From NCBI RefSeq assembly GCF_020283565.1, contig NC_060065.1:41590409-41654408 (forward strand): a stretch of DNA of 64,000 bases, given 5' to 3'. This DNA is from Trifolium pratense (Eukaryota > Streptophyta > Magnoliopsida > Fabales > Fabaceae). Position 1 is the first letter of the stretch; the number at the start of each line of letters is the position of its first letter. Made by a program: the position numbers and the translations under genes. Shown piece by piece: positions 47,286 to 59,109 of this stretch. The notes beneath the pieces were generated by a model. The model was given only the letters and a program-made list of their open reading frames with translations. It was not told the origin of the DNA and searched no databases.

Positions 47286-48606
47286 ATGGAAAGTGGAATC
47301 ATGGAAGTGAAAAAGAACCCATCTGGAACTTCTCTTCTAGTACCATCAGTTCAAGAATTGGCTAAGAACAATGTTTCAACAGTTCCACAAAGATATATTC
47401 AATCTCAACATGAAGCATTGGTCATCAATGAAAATGATCATAGTACCCTTGAAATTCCAGTTATTGATATGAAGAAATTGCATTCTTCAGAATTTGGGAG
47501 TTCAGAATTGTCTAAGCTTCATCTTGCTTGCAAAGATTGGGGATTTTTTCAGGTCACTTTTCTATCTTTAGAAATCATTCAATTTCTTTGTTAAAAGTAT
47601 TGTATATAAAAATCAATGACTATTCGATTTTGGATTCATGAAATTCAATTATATTTATTTTTTTATTGCAAGAGTCTAGTGACGAATTTCACACATATTA
47701 AGAGTGTGTTTGGATGGAGGGAAAAAAAAAGTGTTTGGATGGAGGAATGTTTTGAGATAAAGTATTGTTGTTTTGAGAGAATTTAAATTCTCTTGTCTAA
47801 ATTCCATTGTTTGGATGGTTAATTTGGGAATTTTTTAAAATGATGAGATTTTATGAAGTATTTTGTCCGAGATGAATTTAATGAATTTCAAATGACACCA
47901 AAATACTAGGAATTTGAAATTTCTTCGATAATCAAATGATTAATAAAGACTGAATTGCAATAATACAATAACCAATTACATGGATCAAGTAGTTCTAGGG
48001 AAGTTCATCTACAAAACCTAACCTAAGGAGATTTAGCTACTATTAAACATATCGAACAATAAAGAAAACATGCATAAAAATAATCTTGATTCCTTGCGGA
48101 GGAAGTTTTGTCCCCCGATGGTGGGGGAGAGTCTCCTTCCCGTGACTTGAGAGCTCCTTAGCCCTTCTTGCTCCTCCTCCTTTGCTCCTTAGAGAGATTA
48201 TAGTTCTTTGAACTTCTGAATGAATAATTGGGAAGGAGAAGAACTCTATTTATGGCTTTTTTGGACTTGGGCTCCAAGTTACATCGTGGTACGATGTAAT
48301 CCATCGTGGCACGATGATGACGTCATAATTTGATTTTTGCTTCAACATGAAAGTTATAGCTCTTTGTCTTAGCTTTCCAACGTATGGTCACGGGCCTCAA
48401 TCTGATACTTGTAGCTCCAGTTATGGCATTTTTGCTACGATGTGGTATATTCAGCGTATTTCTTCCTTTTTTGCCCTTTTCTATGAAATTTCTTCAACTT
48501 TTGTTTCTTGATCAAGTAACTTCATTCCTTAGATATTTTCCATGCTATGGCTATCAAAAGACTATTAAAATAACTTAAAACTAACCTAAAATATTACTGT
48601 CATCAT

Positions 48607-48657
<51 letters not shown>

Positions 48658-50029
48658 CTATAAATATTTTTAATCAATATAAAAATAATTTTATTTTAAT
48701 CAATATAAAAATAATTTTTTTGATATTTTTTATTTTAGTCCTTAGAGTTTTCTTTTAGTCCTATAAAATATGTTCATCTGAAATGTGTGTAGCTGTTGAA
48801 TCATGATGTTAGGTCGATATATATCTCTTAATTCACCAACCCTTAACAATTGCATTGAATTAATATTGATATTGATAATTTGTGTATTGGTGTAGCTGGT
48901 GAATCATGATGTTAGTTCTTCCTTATTGGAGAAATTGAAGTTGGAGATTCAGGATTTCTTTAACCTTCCAATGTCAGAGAAGAAAAAGTTTTGGCAAACT
49001 CCTGAACACATGGAGGGATTTGGACAAGCATTTGTTGTTAGTGATGAACAAAAGTTGGATTGGGCTGATATGTTTTATATGACAACACTTCCTAAACATT
49101 CTAGGATGCCTCACTTATTTCCAAAACTTCCTCTTCCCATCAGGTTCTCTCTCCATTTATCTTAAAATTTGTGTGAATTGAGTTTAACTCATTTAAATAT
49201 TCATAATACAAAGGGCTTGGTTACTTAGTCTATGTTCTTTGTGATGCAGAGATACTTTTGAGCTTTATTCAATGGAACTACAAAAATTATCAATGGTTAT
49301 TGTTGAATACATGGGAAAAGCTTTGAACATGAAAGAAATGGAAATGAGAGAGTTATTTGAAGATGGGATACAAATGATGAGGATGAACTATTACCCTCCT
49401 TGTCCTCAACCCGAAAAAGTTATTGGCCTCACACCACATTCAGATGGATCAGCACTCACTATTCTGCTACAACTCAATGATGTTGAAGGACTCCAAGTAA
49501 GGAAAGATGGCATGTGGGTTCCTGCTAAACCCCTGCCAAATGCCTTCATTATCAACATTGGGGACATTCTAGAGGTAAAATTATACCTCTGATTCTTTTT
49601 ATAAGAAACAACTATCCTTTTATGTTTATTGAATAACTGAAATATAGTTTAGATACATTAGTTATGTAATGAACATAAAACAATGAAATTTGCTTATAAA
49701 ATATTACAGAAAGAGTAATCACCAGTTACTAGTTACATAACTTCTTCGGTTATAGTAGCACACTTCATTGCATGTATTTGTTGCAGATTATAACTAATGG
49801 GATATATCGAAGTATTGAGCATCGCGCAACTGTAAACTCTAAAAAAGAAAGAATTTCAATTGCGACATTCTATACTTCGAAACATGATGGAGAGATAGGT
49901 CCTGCAAAAAGCTTGATCAATGAAGAAACATCAGCCCAGTTCAAAAGAATTGAATTAAAAGAATACTTGAAGAATATGTTTGCTCGTAAACTTGATGGCA
50001 AGTCTTTCCTGGATGCTTTGAGGATATAG
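47286..50029 (+). CDS. SRG1: SRG1-like 2-oxoglutarate/Fe(II) dioxygenase, copy 1 (four exons)
   Basis: Exons: 47286-47552, 48896-49143, 49250-49574 and 49787-50029. The total is 1083 nt (360 residues), close to Arabidopsis SRG1 (about 358). The N-terminal DIOX_N region (about residues 50-150) has IPVIDMKKL and [16 protein letters not shown]. The catalytic jelly roll (about 210-310) has [20 protein letters not shown] and [16 protein letters not shown]. The iron ligands are H235, D237 and H292; R302-x-S304 binds 2-oxoglutarate. All are present, so it should be active. Family members oxidise small molecules such as flavonoids, alkaloids and hormones; the substrate here cannot be told. It is the first of three tandem copies. 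If translation starts at the second ATG (47301) the protein begins like the other copies. Intron 1 (1.3 kb) holds repeat insertions and a decoy copy of the exon 2 start. Confidence 0.93.
48110..48560. mobile_element. Unclassified, LTR-like insertion in intron 1
   Basis: A GC-richer block (gtcccccgatggtggggg, tacatcgtggtacgatgt, ccatcgtggcacgatg, agctttccaacgtatgg) stands out within the intron. Words of this kind recur in plant LTR elements. No ends were defined. Confidence 0.35.
48610..48652. repeat. (TA)n microsatellite
   Basis: Pure TA run of about 43 bp in intron 1 of SRG1-like copy 1. Confidence 0.95.
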
Positions 50030-50528
50030 CATCATATGAATTCAAGTGATTGATTTAATGGATTGCAATATTACTAAAATATCATAATAAAGTCTTGTAC
50101 TAAAAATAAGAAGCTATATGGTCACATTAGATATGATACTTCATAGTCACACCATAAATCATAGTGTTGCTTCTCTTGATATTATCATTTTAGGTGGAAA
50201 AATAAATAATATATTACTATATCCGGTTTTTAAGTGTCTTTTGACGTCGGGTTTAACGTTTCTATTTAATTGTCATTTTGGTATATTTTAAAGGTACGAT
50301 TTGTCAATTATATCTATTTTCAATTACTCTTATCTTTTTCTTTCCCTCCTGGTCTAATTTAGTCGTTATCACTTTTTTTGGATCTATAGAGATGGCGATT
50401 TTGGGTCAATTTTATCTCAAATTAAATCACCATTTTCAACTTTTTTTTTTTCATTTTATACACAAGCGTGATTTTTACATATTTTAGTTTTTCGTACATC
50501 TTTTTATATGATTTTACAGTCTTAGCGC

Positions 50529-51130
50529 TAGGGATGCTCGCGGTTCGGTTTGGATCAGTTATGGGACAAAAAATCATCCGTTCCAAATAGAAAAGAGCAT
50601 GTTGTTTGGTTCGATTTTTGGATGACTAAAAAAATATCTGATCCAATCTAATCCAATTTTATGTGGTTTACTTTGGTTGGTTTGGTTTTATTCGGTTTTT
50701 AAATAAAAATGCATAAATAATTGTAATATAAAAAATATATTTTAATTGTTAAAAAAAAATTAAGCATCAACTAATTATATTGCTAGATTTTAAACATATT
50801 GCGGGAGACGGCGGTGGTTTGAGGGAGGTGATGATGGATTGAGAGGCGATGATTTGAAGGAAAAAGGGTTTATAATTTAGCAAGTCTTATAAATAGAGAA
50901 ATACTCTTTTCTGTGATTAAAAAATAGAGAAATGTTGGGGTTTATGACACATACTTCGGTTTGGTTTAAATTGGTTCGGTTCTCATGAAGCCAACCGAAA
51001 ATCGATTCGAACAGATCGGTTTTGTTGTAAGGTGGTCCAAACACATCCAAAAAGTTTTGGTTTTTTTCGGTCTTCAATTTTTTTGGTTTGGTTTTCGATT
51101 TTTTTTTTGGATTGGATTTGAGCACCCCAA
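50529..51130. mobile_element. hAT-like MITE
   Basis: Ends TAGGGATGCTCG and (reverse complement) TTGGGGTGCTCA. It is flanked by cttagcgc (50521-50528) and cttagtgc (51131-51138), an 8-bp target duplication with one mismatch. The interior is rich in ggttcggtttgg-type words and has no transposase. Confidence 0.7.
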
Positions 51131-51424
51131 CTTAGTGCGATATTATTTGTATTGATTTCTCGTCTTGATGCAAAAAATTTCTTTTGATTTTTGTCTTAGT
51201 GATATCTTGGCACAAAGTTTTATAATATCTTTTTTCTTCTGGTCTAATTTAGTCGTTATCACTTTTTTTTGGATCTACAGAGATGGTGATTTTGGAACAA
51301 TTTTATCTCGAAATCACCCTTTTCAACCGTTTCTTTTTTTCTTTTTTATTTTATTTAATTTGACAAGCGTGATTTTCACATATTTTAGTTTTCGTACATC
51401 TTTTTATATGATTTTACAGTCTTA

Positions 51425-51620
51425 GGGCTCGTTTGGCCCAACTTTTTCAGAGCTTATGCAATATAAATTAGGTTTTATGCTATTTTATAAGTTCACACTA
51501 GTGAAAATTGTAATTTTATAAGCTATTTTATCATAAACTACCTTGACAAACTTATAATAATATATAAAAATTGCATAAGCTGTTTGCATAAGCTCTAAAA
51601 AAATTGGGCCAAACGAGCCC
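51425..51620. mobile_element. Tourist-like MITE (PIF/Harbinger)
   Basis: Perfect terminal inverted repeat GGGCTCGTTTGGCCCAA / TTGGGCCAAACGAGCCC with TTA on both sides (51422-51424 and 51621-51623). Length is 196 bp. The perfect TIR points to recent insertion. Confidence 0.9.
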
Positions 51621-51952
51621 TTAGCGTGATATTATTTGTATTGATTTCTCGTCTTGACACAAAGTTTTTCTTTCAATTTTTGTCTTAGTGATGTATTGCC
51701 ACATAGTTTTATAATTTTTTTTTTCTCCGGGTCTAATTTAGTCGTTATAAATTTTTTGGATCTACATGGTGATTTTGGGACAATTTTATCTCAAAATCAC
51801 CCTTTTCAATATTTTTTTTTTTTCATTTTAGTTAATTAGACAAGCGTGATGTTCACATATTTTAGTTTTTCGTACATCTTTTTATATGATTTTTACAATC
51901 TTAGCGCGATATTATTTGTATTGATTTTTGTCAAAGTTTTTCTCGTCTTGCA

Positions 51953-54000
51953 AAATTGTCATTTTTTCTCTTTTAAAATTGGTTATTGTTCATGTACCAA
52001 AAAAAAATGGTTCTAGTTGCTCCCATGAGTTTAGTTGGAACATAGTATTTTATATGTAAAAATTGAAATTCAAACGTAAAACACTTTATATATTTATTTT
52101 AAGAGCGAAATTATAGCCACTGAATTATCTTTAAAAAAAATAGTTGTCGTTCTATTAACATATACAATGTTGATGTTAGATTTTATGTTTGATAAATAGT
52201 ATTTCTATTGAACGAATCATATAACACTAAAGAAATCAAGGGAAAATAATATTCTATTAGATTTATTATAGCCCACCAAATCTATCCAAAAGTAATTAAA
52301 AGTTAACCTGATAAATTTTTTTGTCTTCTCTAATCTAACGTCACAAAAATCATTTTACACAGTTTATTTCATCGATAAGACTTTTACTCTGTAATATAAG
52401 TCACTTTGCCCAAATTATATATAAATTAACAAATGTAATTAATATTGTATGAAAAAGTGAAATTATGAATTAGTTTACAAAATTGTCCTTCATTATTAGT
52501 ATAAGAAAGATAAATTGAAGAATCGAAAGAAGAGAGGGTAATAAATAATTAATGGTATAATAGAAAAAATTGCATTAAATGTTTCATTGGTAATATAAAG
52601 TGACTTATAATTTGACACAAATTTTTTTTCTCGAAGTGATTTATAATTTTGTACGGATGGTGTATGTCTTAAGATCTCTTTCACAAACGCATAAGTAATA
52701 AGAAAAATTATTTTTGCATTAAATTATTATCAAAATTGCCTATTAATTATTAAGAGAGAGAAACAATGATTTTTACTTTTCTTCATTTAATTAAGGGTAT
52801 TTTGTGAAAATTTAATTAATATGCCCTTGAACTTTGAAAATAATCTTATAAAATAGGACAACAAAATTTTACAAAAAGATCTTATATATTGAGGTGGAGG
52901 GAGTAATATATAATTAATTCATCCGTCTCAATATATCTATTTTTTTTTTGGTACAAATCTCAATATATCTATGTTATATTTGTCTATATTTGTCTAAATA
53001 CAAGTATACCTCTCTAGTTTGGTTCGACTTCATTTCGGAAAAAACAGAAAAAATTTAACCAAACTAGGACAACAAAATTTTATAAAAAGATCTTATATAT
53101 TCAGGTGGAAGGACTAATATATAATTACTCCATCCGTCTCAACTTTTAATTTTTTGTATCATTATTTCAAAACTATCATTTTTCATTCAAACTATTTCAT
53201 GCTCTACTTTTCAAACAACTTTAAATTAGAAAAGTTCCGAAAACATACTCAAAACCTAATAAGCTAACATCATTTCATTATGTTTTATAATGCAAAATCA
53301 AATAAACTAACATAATTCTATTTCATTGGTAAAAAAAAAATCACTTAAACATATTATTTCATCTAATATTTTTAAAATAGTATTAGCAAGAAATTCAGTT
53401 CAGTTCAATTGGTTCATTAGTTTTTAAAATGAAAAACCGAGAACCAAAATAGTTCGGTTTTTTATTTGACCAAATTAAATCAATTAATTTTTTTATTTAT
53501 TTTGATTTATTTTGTCGGTTTAACTGATTTGCTATAGAACTTTGGTAGCAAACTTCTCAATCTATTGTTTGCTAAAATTGTCATTTTTTCTCTTTTAAAA
53601 TTGGTTGTTAATCGTCTATGTGAGTTTGCTATAGAAACATCACATTTTATACGTAAAAATTAAAATTCAAACCTCAAACACTTTATTTAAAAGTGGAATT
53701 CTAGACACCAAATTATGTAAAAAAAATAAAAATTGGTGGTTGTTCTAACATATAGTACAAGATAATGCTAGATTTTATATTTGATAAACATTTCTACTGA
53801 ACGAATCATATGGAGTACCATAGATTTAATCTAACAATGAAGCAATCAAGGGAAAAGAATATTCTACTAGATTTATTATAGCCCACTAAATCTTTTCAAA
53901 AGTACGCTAATTGAAAGTCACACTAATCAAATTTATTTTTTGTTCTCTAAAGTCACAAACATCATTCATTTTACACGTTTATTTCTTTGATAAGACTTTT
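51953..54000. repeat. Pair of ~430-bp direct repeats (51953-52387 and 53570-54000)
   Basis: The two copies share attgtcattttttctctttt, tttctactgaacgaatcata or the like, and attctactagatttattata followed by gccca. Each ends near gataagactttt. About 1.2 kb of spacer lies between, which itself holds a second, shorter direct repeat (aggacaacaaaatttta and gatcttatatatt, at 52855 and 53066). No gene is supported in the interval. Confidence 0.65.
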
Positions 54001-54648
54001 TTTTTTGTCTTAATCCTTCTAGATCGAAAATGAGACAAGTAAAATTTATTTTACATGTTTTTTTTTACTAAATAAAAAATATTCAATCAAAGCCACTAGG
54101 TTTGGGTAGTTCGCAATAGGTTCTGGGTTCGATTCCCAGCTCATTGTAAACAAAAAAAAAAAAAATCATTCATTCAAATTGAGAAGAATACATTGATGCA
54201 TGCAATACAAATTCGAAATCGCCAAAAACAAAAAAGATGAATTTGCGAAGAAACTCACAACATCAGTGTTGATAACATAAAACGGCATATATTGTATAAG
54301 CCTGCATATTTGACTATATTAAAGTGTCCGGAATATTAATATCTCCGGATCTATAGCGTTGATGACACAAAATGAATTAGGAAAACACAAAAATCATATT
54401 TTAAATTATAATATTTTTCTGTTTAAAAAAAATTCTAATATTTTTCTTTTCTTAATAAGTGTATTTTTCTTTTTTATTGTGTATAATTTAAAACGGGGAA
54501 TATAATAATAAGTATTGATCAAATTTAGGATACTTCCAATTAATTTGTCTTTAATTCAAGATCGTTAATCATTTAGTTATTCTCATATTAAAGTATACCA
54601 CCCTCACATAAGGTTTATTGAGAACACTTTAGTTTGGAGAGTAGAACC
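54001..54648. other. Upstream region of SRG1-like gene 2
   Basis: A SINE-like scrap with a B-box-like gggttcgattcccagctc at about 54126 is followed by an A run. A block at about 54572-54602 (attctcatattaaagtat, then accacc) resembles the TATA region of copy 1. No other gene was seen. Confidence 0.4.
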
Positions 54649-56856
54649 ATGGAAGAGAAAAATAACACATCTGGAACTTCTCTTCTAGTACCATCAGTTC
54701 AGGAGTTGGCTAAGGGAAATATTTCAACAGTTCCAACAAGATATATTCAGTCTCAACATGAAGAATTGATCATCAATGAAGATGATCATAGTAACCTTGA
54801 AATTCCAATTATTGATATGAAGAAATTGCTTTCTTCAGAATATGGGAGTTCAGAATTGTCTAAGCTTCATCTTGCCTGTAAAGATTGGGGATTTTTCCAG
54901 GTCTCTTTTATGTTTTTACATTTTTTTTTATTTTCTTAATTGTAGTTACACTACACCAGAGACTTTTTTTTTTTTTGGTATAAACCAAGTATCTATTATG
55001 CACAACTACAAAAATTAATCCCTTGAATTTTGTGGGATCCAAATGGGCGGCAAAATCATTTATATTATATAAAAATGCAGCCGATGCAATATTGTTTTGT
55101 GGCAACCTCAAAATCATTTATATTGCAGATTGCAATTTTAAACCATCATTGATAATGACATTCATGATAGTTGGATTTTGAATTCTTGAAATTTGGTTAT
55201 CAACTGAATTAATTATTGTGAATTTTTTATTTTTATAGGTGGTAAATCATGGGGTTAGTTCTTCCTTAGTGGAGAAAGTAAAGTTGGAGACTCAAGATTT
55301 CTTTAATCTTCCAATGTCAGAGAAGAAAAAGTTTTGGCAAACTCCACAACATATGGAGGGATTTGGGCAAGCATTTGTTATGAGTGATGAACAAAAGCTT
55401 GATTGGGCTGATATTTTCTTTATGAGCACACTTCCCAAACACTCTAGAATGTCTCACTTATTTCCAAAACTTCCTCTTCCAATCAGGTTCTCTCTCTCTC
55501 TCTCGCTCTCTCCGTATTTTTTTATAAATTTGAGTTGAGCTTAACTGAAACCTAAAAAGTCGGTTTATAATAAATTGTGGTTGTCTCTCACTTATAAGAT
55601 TATTTTCTTAGGAGTCTTACCTGAGACTAACAATTTTGGAAACTATAATAAAATTTTGTTTGTTACTAATTCAAACATATAAAATATGCGCTCGTAAGGT
55701 GGAGACCGAGAATGTCTCCCACTTATAAACTCATTTTGAAATTATATCTTATTAGTGGAAGACTCGAAATACTTGACTTAATCGTTATAAAAAGAGCTTT
55801 GTTACTTGGTCTTTCCGTAACTAATTCAATTAATTTATTTTTTCAAATCAATATTGTCGGTGTAAGTGTTAATTTTTTGTCTAGTGTATGTGTTGGTGTA
55901 GTTGTTTTTGGCTTAGTCTATGTTATTTGTCATGCAGAGATACATTTGAACTTTACTCAATGGAACTACAAAAGTTATCAATGATCATTGTTGAATATAT
56001 GGGAAAAGCATTGAAAATGGATGAAAATGAAATGAGGATGTTATTTGAAGATGGGGTACAATCAATGAGGATGAACTATTACCCTCCTTGTCCTCAACCT
56101 GAAAAGGTTATTGGTCTCACAAAGCATTCAGATCCTGTGGGTGTCACTATCCTTCTACAACTTAATGAAGTTGAAGGGCTCCAAATAAAGAAAAATTGCA
56201 TGTGGCTCCCTATTAAGCCCCTACCTAATGCCTTCATTGTCAATATTGGTGACATGCTAGAGGTAAAAAAATTCTTTCCATATCTAAAAAATAGACAGTC
56301 TATTTTATAGTAACCAATGATTTGACTTGACTCTCAAGACAAGGTGAGGCTAACAACCAAATGTTTCTATTTTTTTTATTTTTTTTTTCTTTCTTTACAT
56401 TTGGAGTCTAAAAAAATAAGTCCTCATAATACAAAGTTTGATCGAAAGGTAATTAAAGTTTGGTTAAAGAGTAATTCAGTCACGTTTTGCTTAAGATTTT
56501 TTATCGATTCGATCTCTAAGACTCGATCATATTAACACTTTTATCCAACCATTTGGTCCTAATTATCAATTTGATATTTCTTTTCATGTTCTACAATGAA
56601 GATTATAACAAATGGGATATATCGAAGTATTGAGCACCGAGCAATAGTGAACTCGGAAAAGGAAAGACTTTCGATTGCTACGTTCTACAGCATAAATCAA
56701 GAGAGTATTTTAGGTCCTATGGAGAGCTTAATTACTGAACAATCACCAGCTCGGTTCAAAAAAATTGGCGTGAAGGAGTACTTCAAGAATTTCTTCGCTC
56801 GTAAACTTGAAGGAAAGTCTTACATCGATGTCATGAGAATAGAGCATGATGATTGA
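54649..56856 (+). CDS. SRG1: SRG1-like 2-oxoglutarate/Fe(II) dioxygenase, copy 2 (four exons)
   Basis: Exons: 54649-54900, 55239-55486, 55938-56262 and 56602-56856. The total is 1080 nt (359 residues). Exon lengths 2 and 3 (248 and 325) are identical to the other copies. Iron ligands H230, D232 and H287 and the 2-oxoglutarate motif R297-x-S299 are kept. Around the HxD motif it departs from its neighbours: [15 protein letters not shown] instead of [15 protein letters not shown], and [11 protein letters not shown] further on. The last exon also differs ([16 protein letters not shown]) and ends EHDD. These changes are near the expected active-site and C-terminal lid, so a different substrate is possible. 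The ATG that starts copy 1 is TTG here (54634), so the start is the next ATG. The exon 4 acceptor (tgaag) is unusually weak. Confidence 0.92.
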
Positions 56857-57837
56857 ATTTGATAAATTATTGTGGGGAGTAAATTTGCAGAAATTATTAT
56901 ATATTAAGAAATACTTCTTTATAACATTAAAAGTTTTATTTGTATCTTCACTGTCTTTGTCGATAATCAGAATCTTTAAATCTTCTCTAACACTACTAGA
57001 AAAACACAATTTAGTGACGGAAATTTGTGGAGAAATTAGACATTCAGACGTGTGACTAACAGAGTCGGTCCTAAACAAGCAACTTTGCAATACAAAAATA
57101 TTCTGAATATTATCATTACAGTCCTAAATTATAGGATTGCGGAATGAATCGATTATGAGCAGAACAGAAGAAGAATAGATGAATCGCGTTTTCTGAATCT
57201 TGGAACGGTTGAATCACGCTTGATTTCTAAACTTTGGGACTGAATCACGTTTCGTGTTTTCTGAAATTTGGGAACGAACGCATGTGTTTATTTTCTATAT
57301 GTCTTTGACGATTATATATTATATTATTTATATATTATTATTATTATTGAAAAAAAATTATAAACTAATACAGAACGGTTTTTAACGGTTGTTACAGAAG
57401 ACGGAGAGAAAACAGTTCTCCTTGGTATCTACGAGAACGGTTCCGCAGTTGCATATAATTGACGAAAATATATATACTACCGCAACAGTTTACAAGAAGT
57501 GTTGCCTTTGGCGCTCTACCAGAACGGTTTTTTTACATCCCAAAATTTAGGCGTTGCGGTAGGCCTAAATTGTTGTAGTGACATATCCCTGACGATTTAT
57601 GACGGAATTTTTTTTTTTACAAAGAATCTTATATTTTTTTAATAAATTAAAATAATTAAAGTTTTGCGACGGAATATATCGCCCACTAATAATCCCTCAT
57701 AAATTCCCTCACAAAACCTAACAAATAATCGTTAGTGAGTAATTTAGATACGAAAGAAGAAAAAAAAGAAGAAGGAAGAAGCAGATGAAGAAGACGAGAG
57801 AAGTGGAGAGATGGAAGAAGCATAGACAAAACACGAT
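56857..57837. other. Spacer after SRG1-like copy 2
   Basis: Apart from the CACTA-like block (56991-57580) nothing is recognised. Words such as tttagtgacggaaattt and tatgacggaattt are typical of CACTA-derived sequence. Confidence 0.35.
56991..57580. mobile_element. Possible CACTA-derived non-autonomous element
   Basis: The left end is CACTACTAGAAAAACAC. The right end reads TTGTTGTAGTG, which is CACTACAACAA on the other strand. CACTA ends at both sides fit a CACTA element. The 3-bp flanks (taa, aca) do not match and the subterminal sequences differ, so these may be ends of two different elements. Confidence 0.4.
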
Positions 57838-58482
57838 AAGCGGAGCCGGGAAAAAATGTTTGGATGGGCCACCAAATAAAATTTAATTAAATACCTTAAA
57901 ATAATACTCTACGTGTATCAAGTGACTCGAAATCATTGACAATTAACTTTGAACTGACATTTGCACAAAGTTGATGATAAAAATTTATATGTTTTATTAT
58001 ATTATATGTATATTAAATCGAGAATTATTGCTCTTAATTGAAAATAGTTTATGATTTGAGATTCATAAGGATGACTTGATTTTTTAGTTTTTTTTTAATA
58101 ATTTTTTTTTGTTACATTAAAAAAAATGTAAGAAATTAGTATAATGTTACGAACAATAATTTCTTCAAAAAAAATGTTACGAACAATAACATATTAACAT
58201 AGTTGGCAAAAGAATAAAACAGGAAAAATTGCAAAAAATATTGGTAGCGAGGGTAGTAGAACCAGCTACCTCTTCTACCACAAGAACCACTCAGCCGCTA
58301 GGCTACTTGTTCAATAAGCTATTTGAACATGCAAAGAAATATATATAATATAACTTTGTAATTTTATTTATTTATTTATTTTTGAACTGCATAACTTTGT
58401 AATTTTATTGAAATACTTAGGATATATTAGTAATTTCATTCTTTTTTGGGGTGGGCCATGCCCGAGCCAGGCCACCCCTGCC
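57838..58482. repeat. Dispersed repeat, copy 1
   Basis: Shares several blocks, in order, with 62640-63530: acaaagttgatgataaaaa, tatatgttttatta, ataactttgtaattttatt or the equivalent, and ttttttggggtgggccatg. It contains a pol III A-box-like tagcctagcgg (minus strand, about 58302). The left end, gcggagccggg, is partly inverted relative to the right end. It may be a degenerate TIR element. Confidence 0.45.
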
Positions 58483-58490
58483 TCCGTTAC

Positions 58491-59109
58491 TAGGGATGTC
58501 AATGGATATCCATGGGCGCGGATAGTACGATATCCGTGTCCACTCCATTAGATAAATATGATATTTGTATCCGCTCCATATCCGTGCGGGTATCCAATAA
58601 GCGGGTAATCCGCGGATTTTTAGTTATCCGCGGATATTAACAGATATCCATGTATGATAATTTTTTTAAAAAAATAAATATTTTCTAATTCCCTAAAATT
58701 TCTTAAAAGAAGTAAAAAAAAAATATTAACACATAATAATATTCATTCATTTCACTTTCAATTTAACAACAATGTCACCACATTCATTTTTCTTATTTTT
58801 ACCAAAACTTAATATAATATCCATATATTTTTTCTTTAAAAGAATAATATACATACATTTCTAACTAAAATAAAATTCATCACAAAGTTATGTGAAATAT
58901 AAAAGCCCATTTTATATCTAATAACTAAGGATATTTAAGTATTTTTATTATTTATTAGCGGGTACGGATATCCGCGGGCGTGGATATCATTAAATCCGTA
59001 TTCATATGTTAAGTATCAGGTAATTAAAATATCCATTTATTTCATCCGTGGATATCCATTAAGTTATCCGCCCCGTATCAATGGCGGATTTTATCCGCGG
59101 ACATCCCTA
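58491..59109. mobile_element. hAT-like MITE
   Basis: Terminal inverted repeats tagggatgtc / gacatcccta extend into long imperfect arms full of ggatatccgcgg-like words. The flanking 8-mers, tccgttac (58483-58490) and tccgctgc (59110-59117), match at 6 of 8 positions, as expected for a decayed hAT target duplication. Length is 619 bp with no coding region. Confidence 0.7.

Larger units (their letters stand above)
50310..51906. repeat. Threefold tandem repeat (~290-bp unit) split by two MITEs
   Basis: Copies: A about 50310-50528 (5' part missing), B about 51131-51424 and C about 51621-51906. Shared words are ggtctaatttagtcgttat, ggatctacagagatggtgat or the like, acaagcgtgat, cacatattttagttttcgta and atgattttacagtcttag. 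Between A and B sits the element 50529-51130, and between B and C the element 51425-51620. Both insertions fall at the same word, cttag. Confidence 0.8.

Noticed and set aside
54634..54648. Start of SRG1-like copy 2 at 54634
   Set aside because: The codon is TTG. The first ATG in frame is 54649, matching copy 3.
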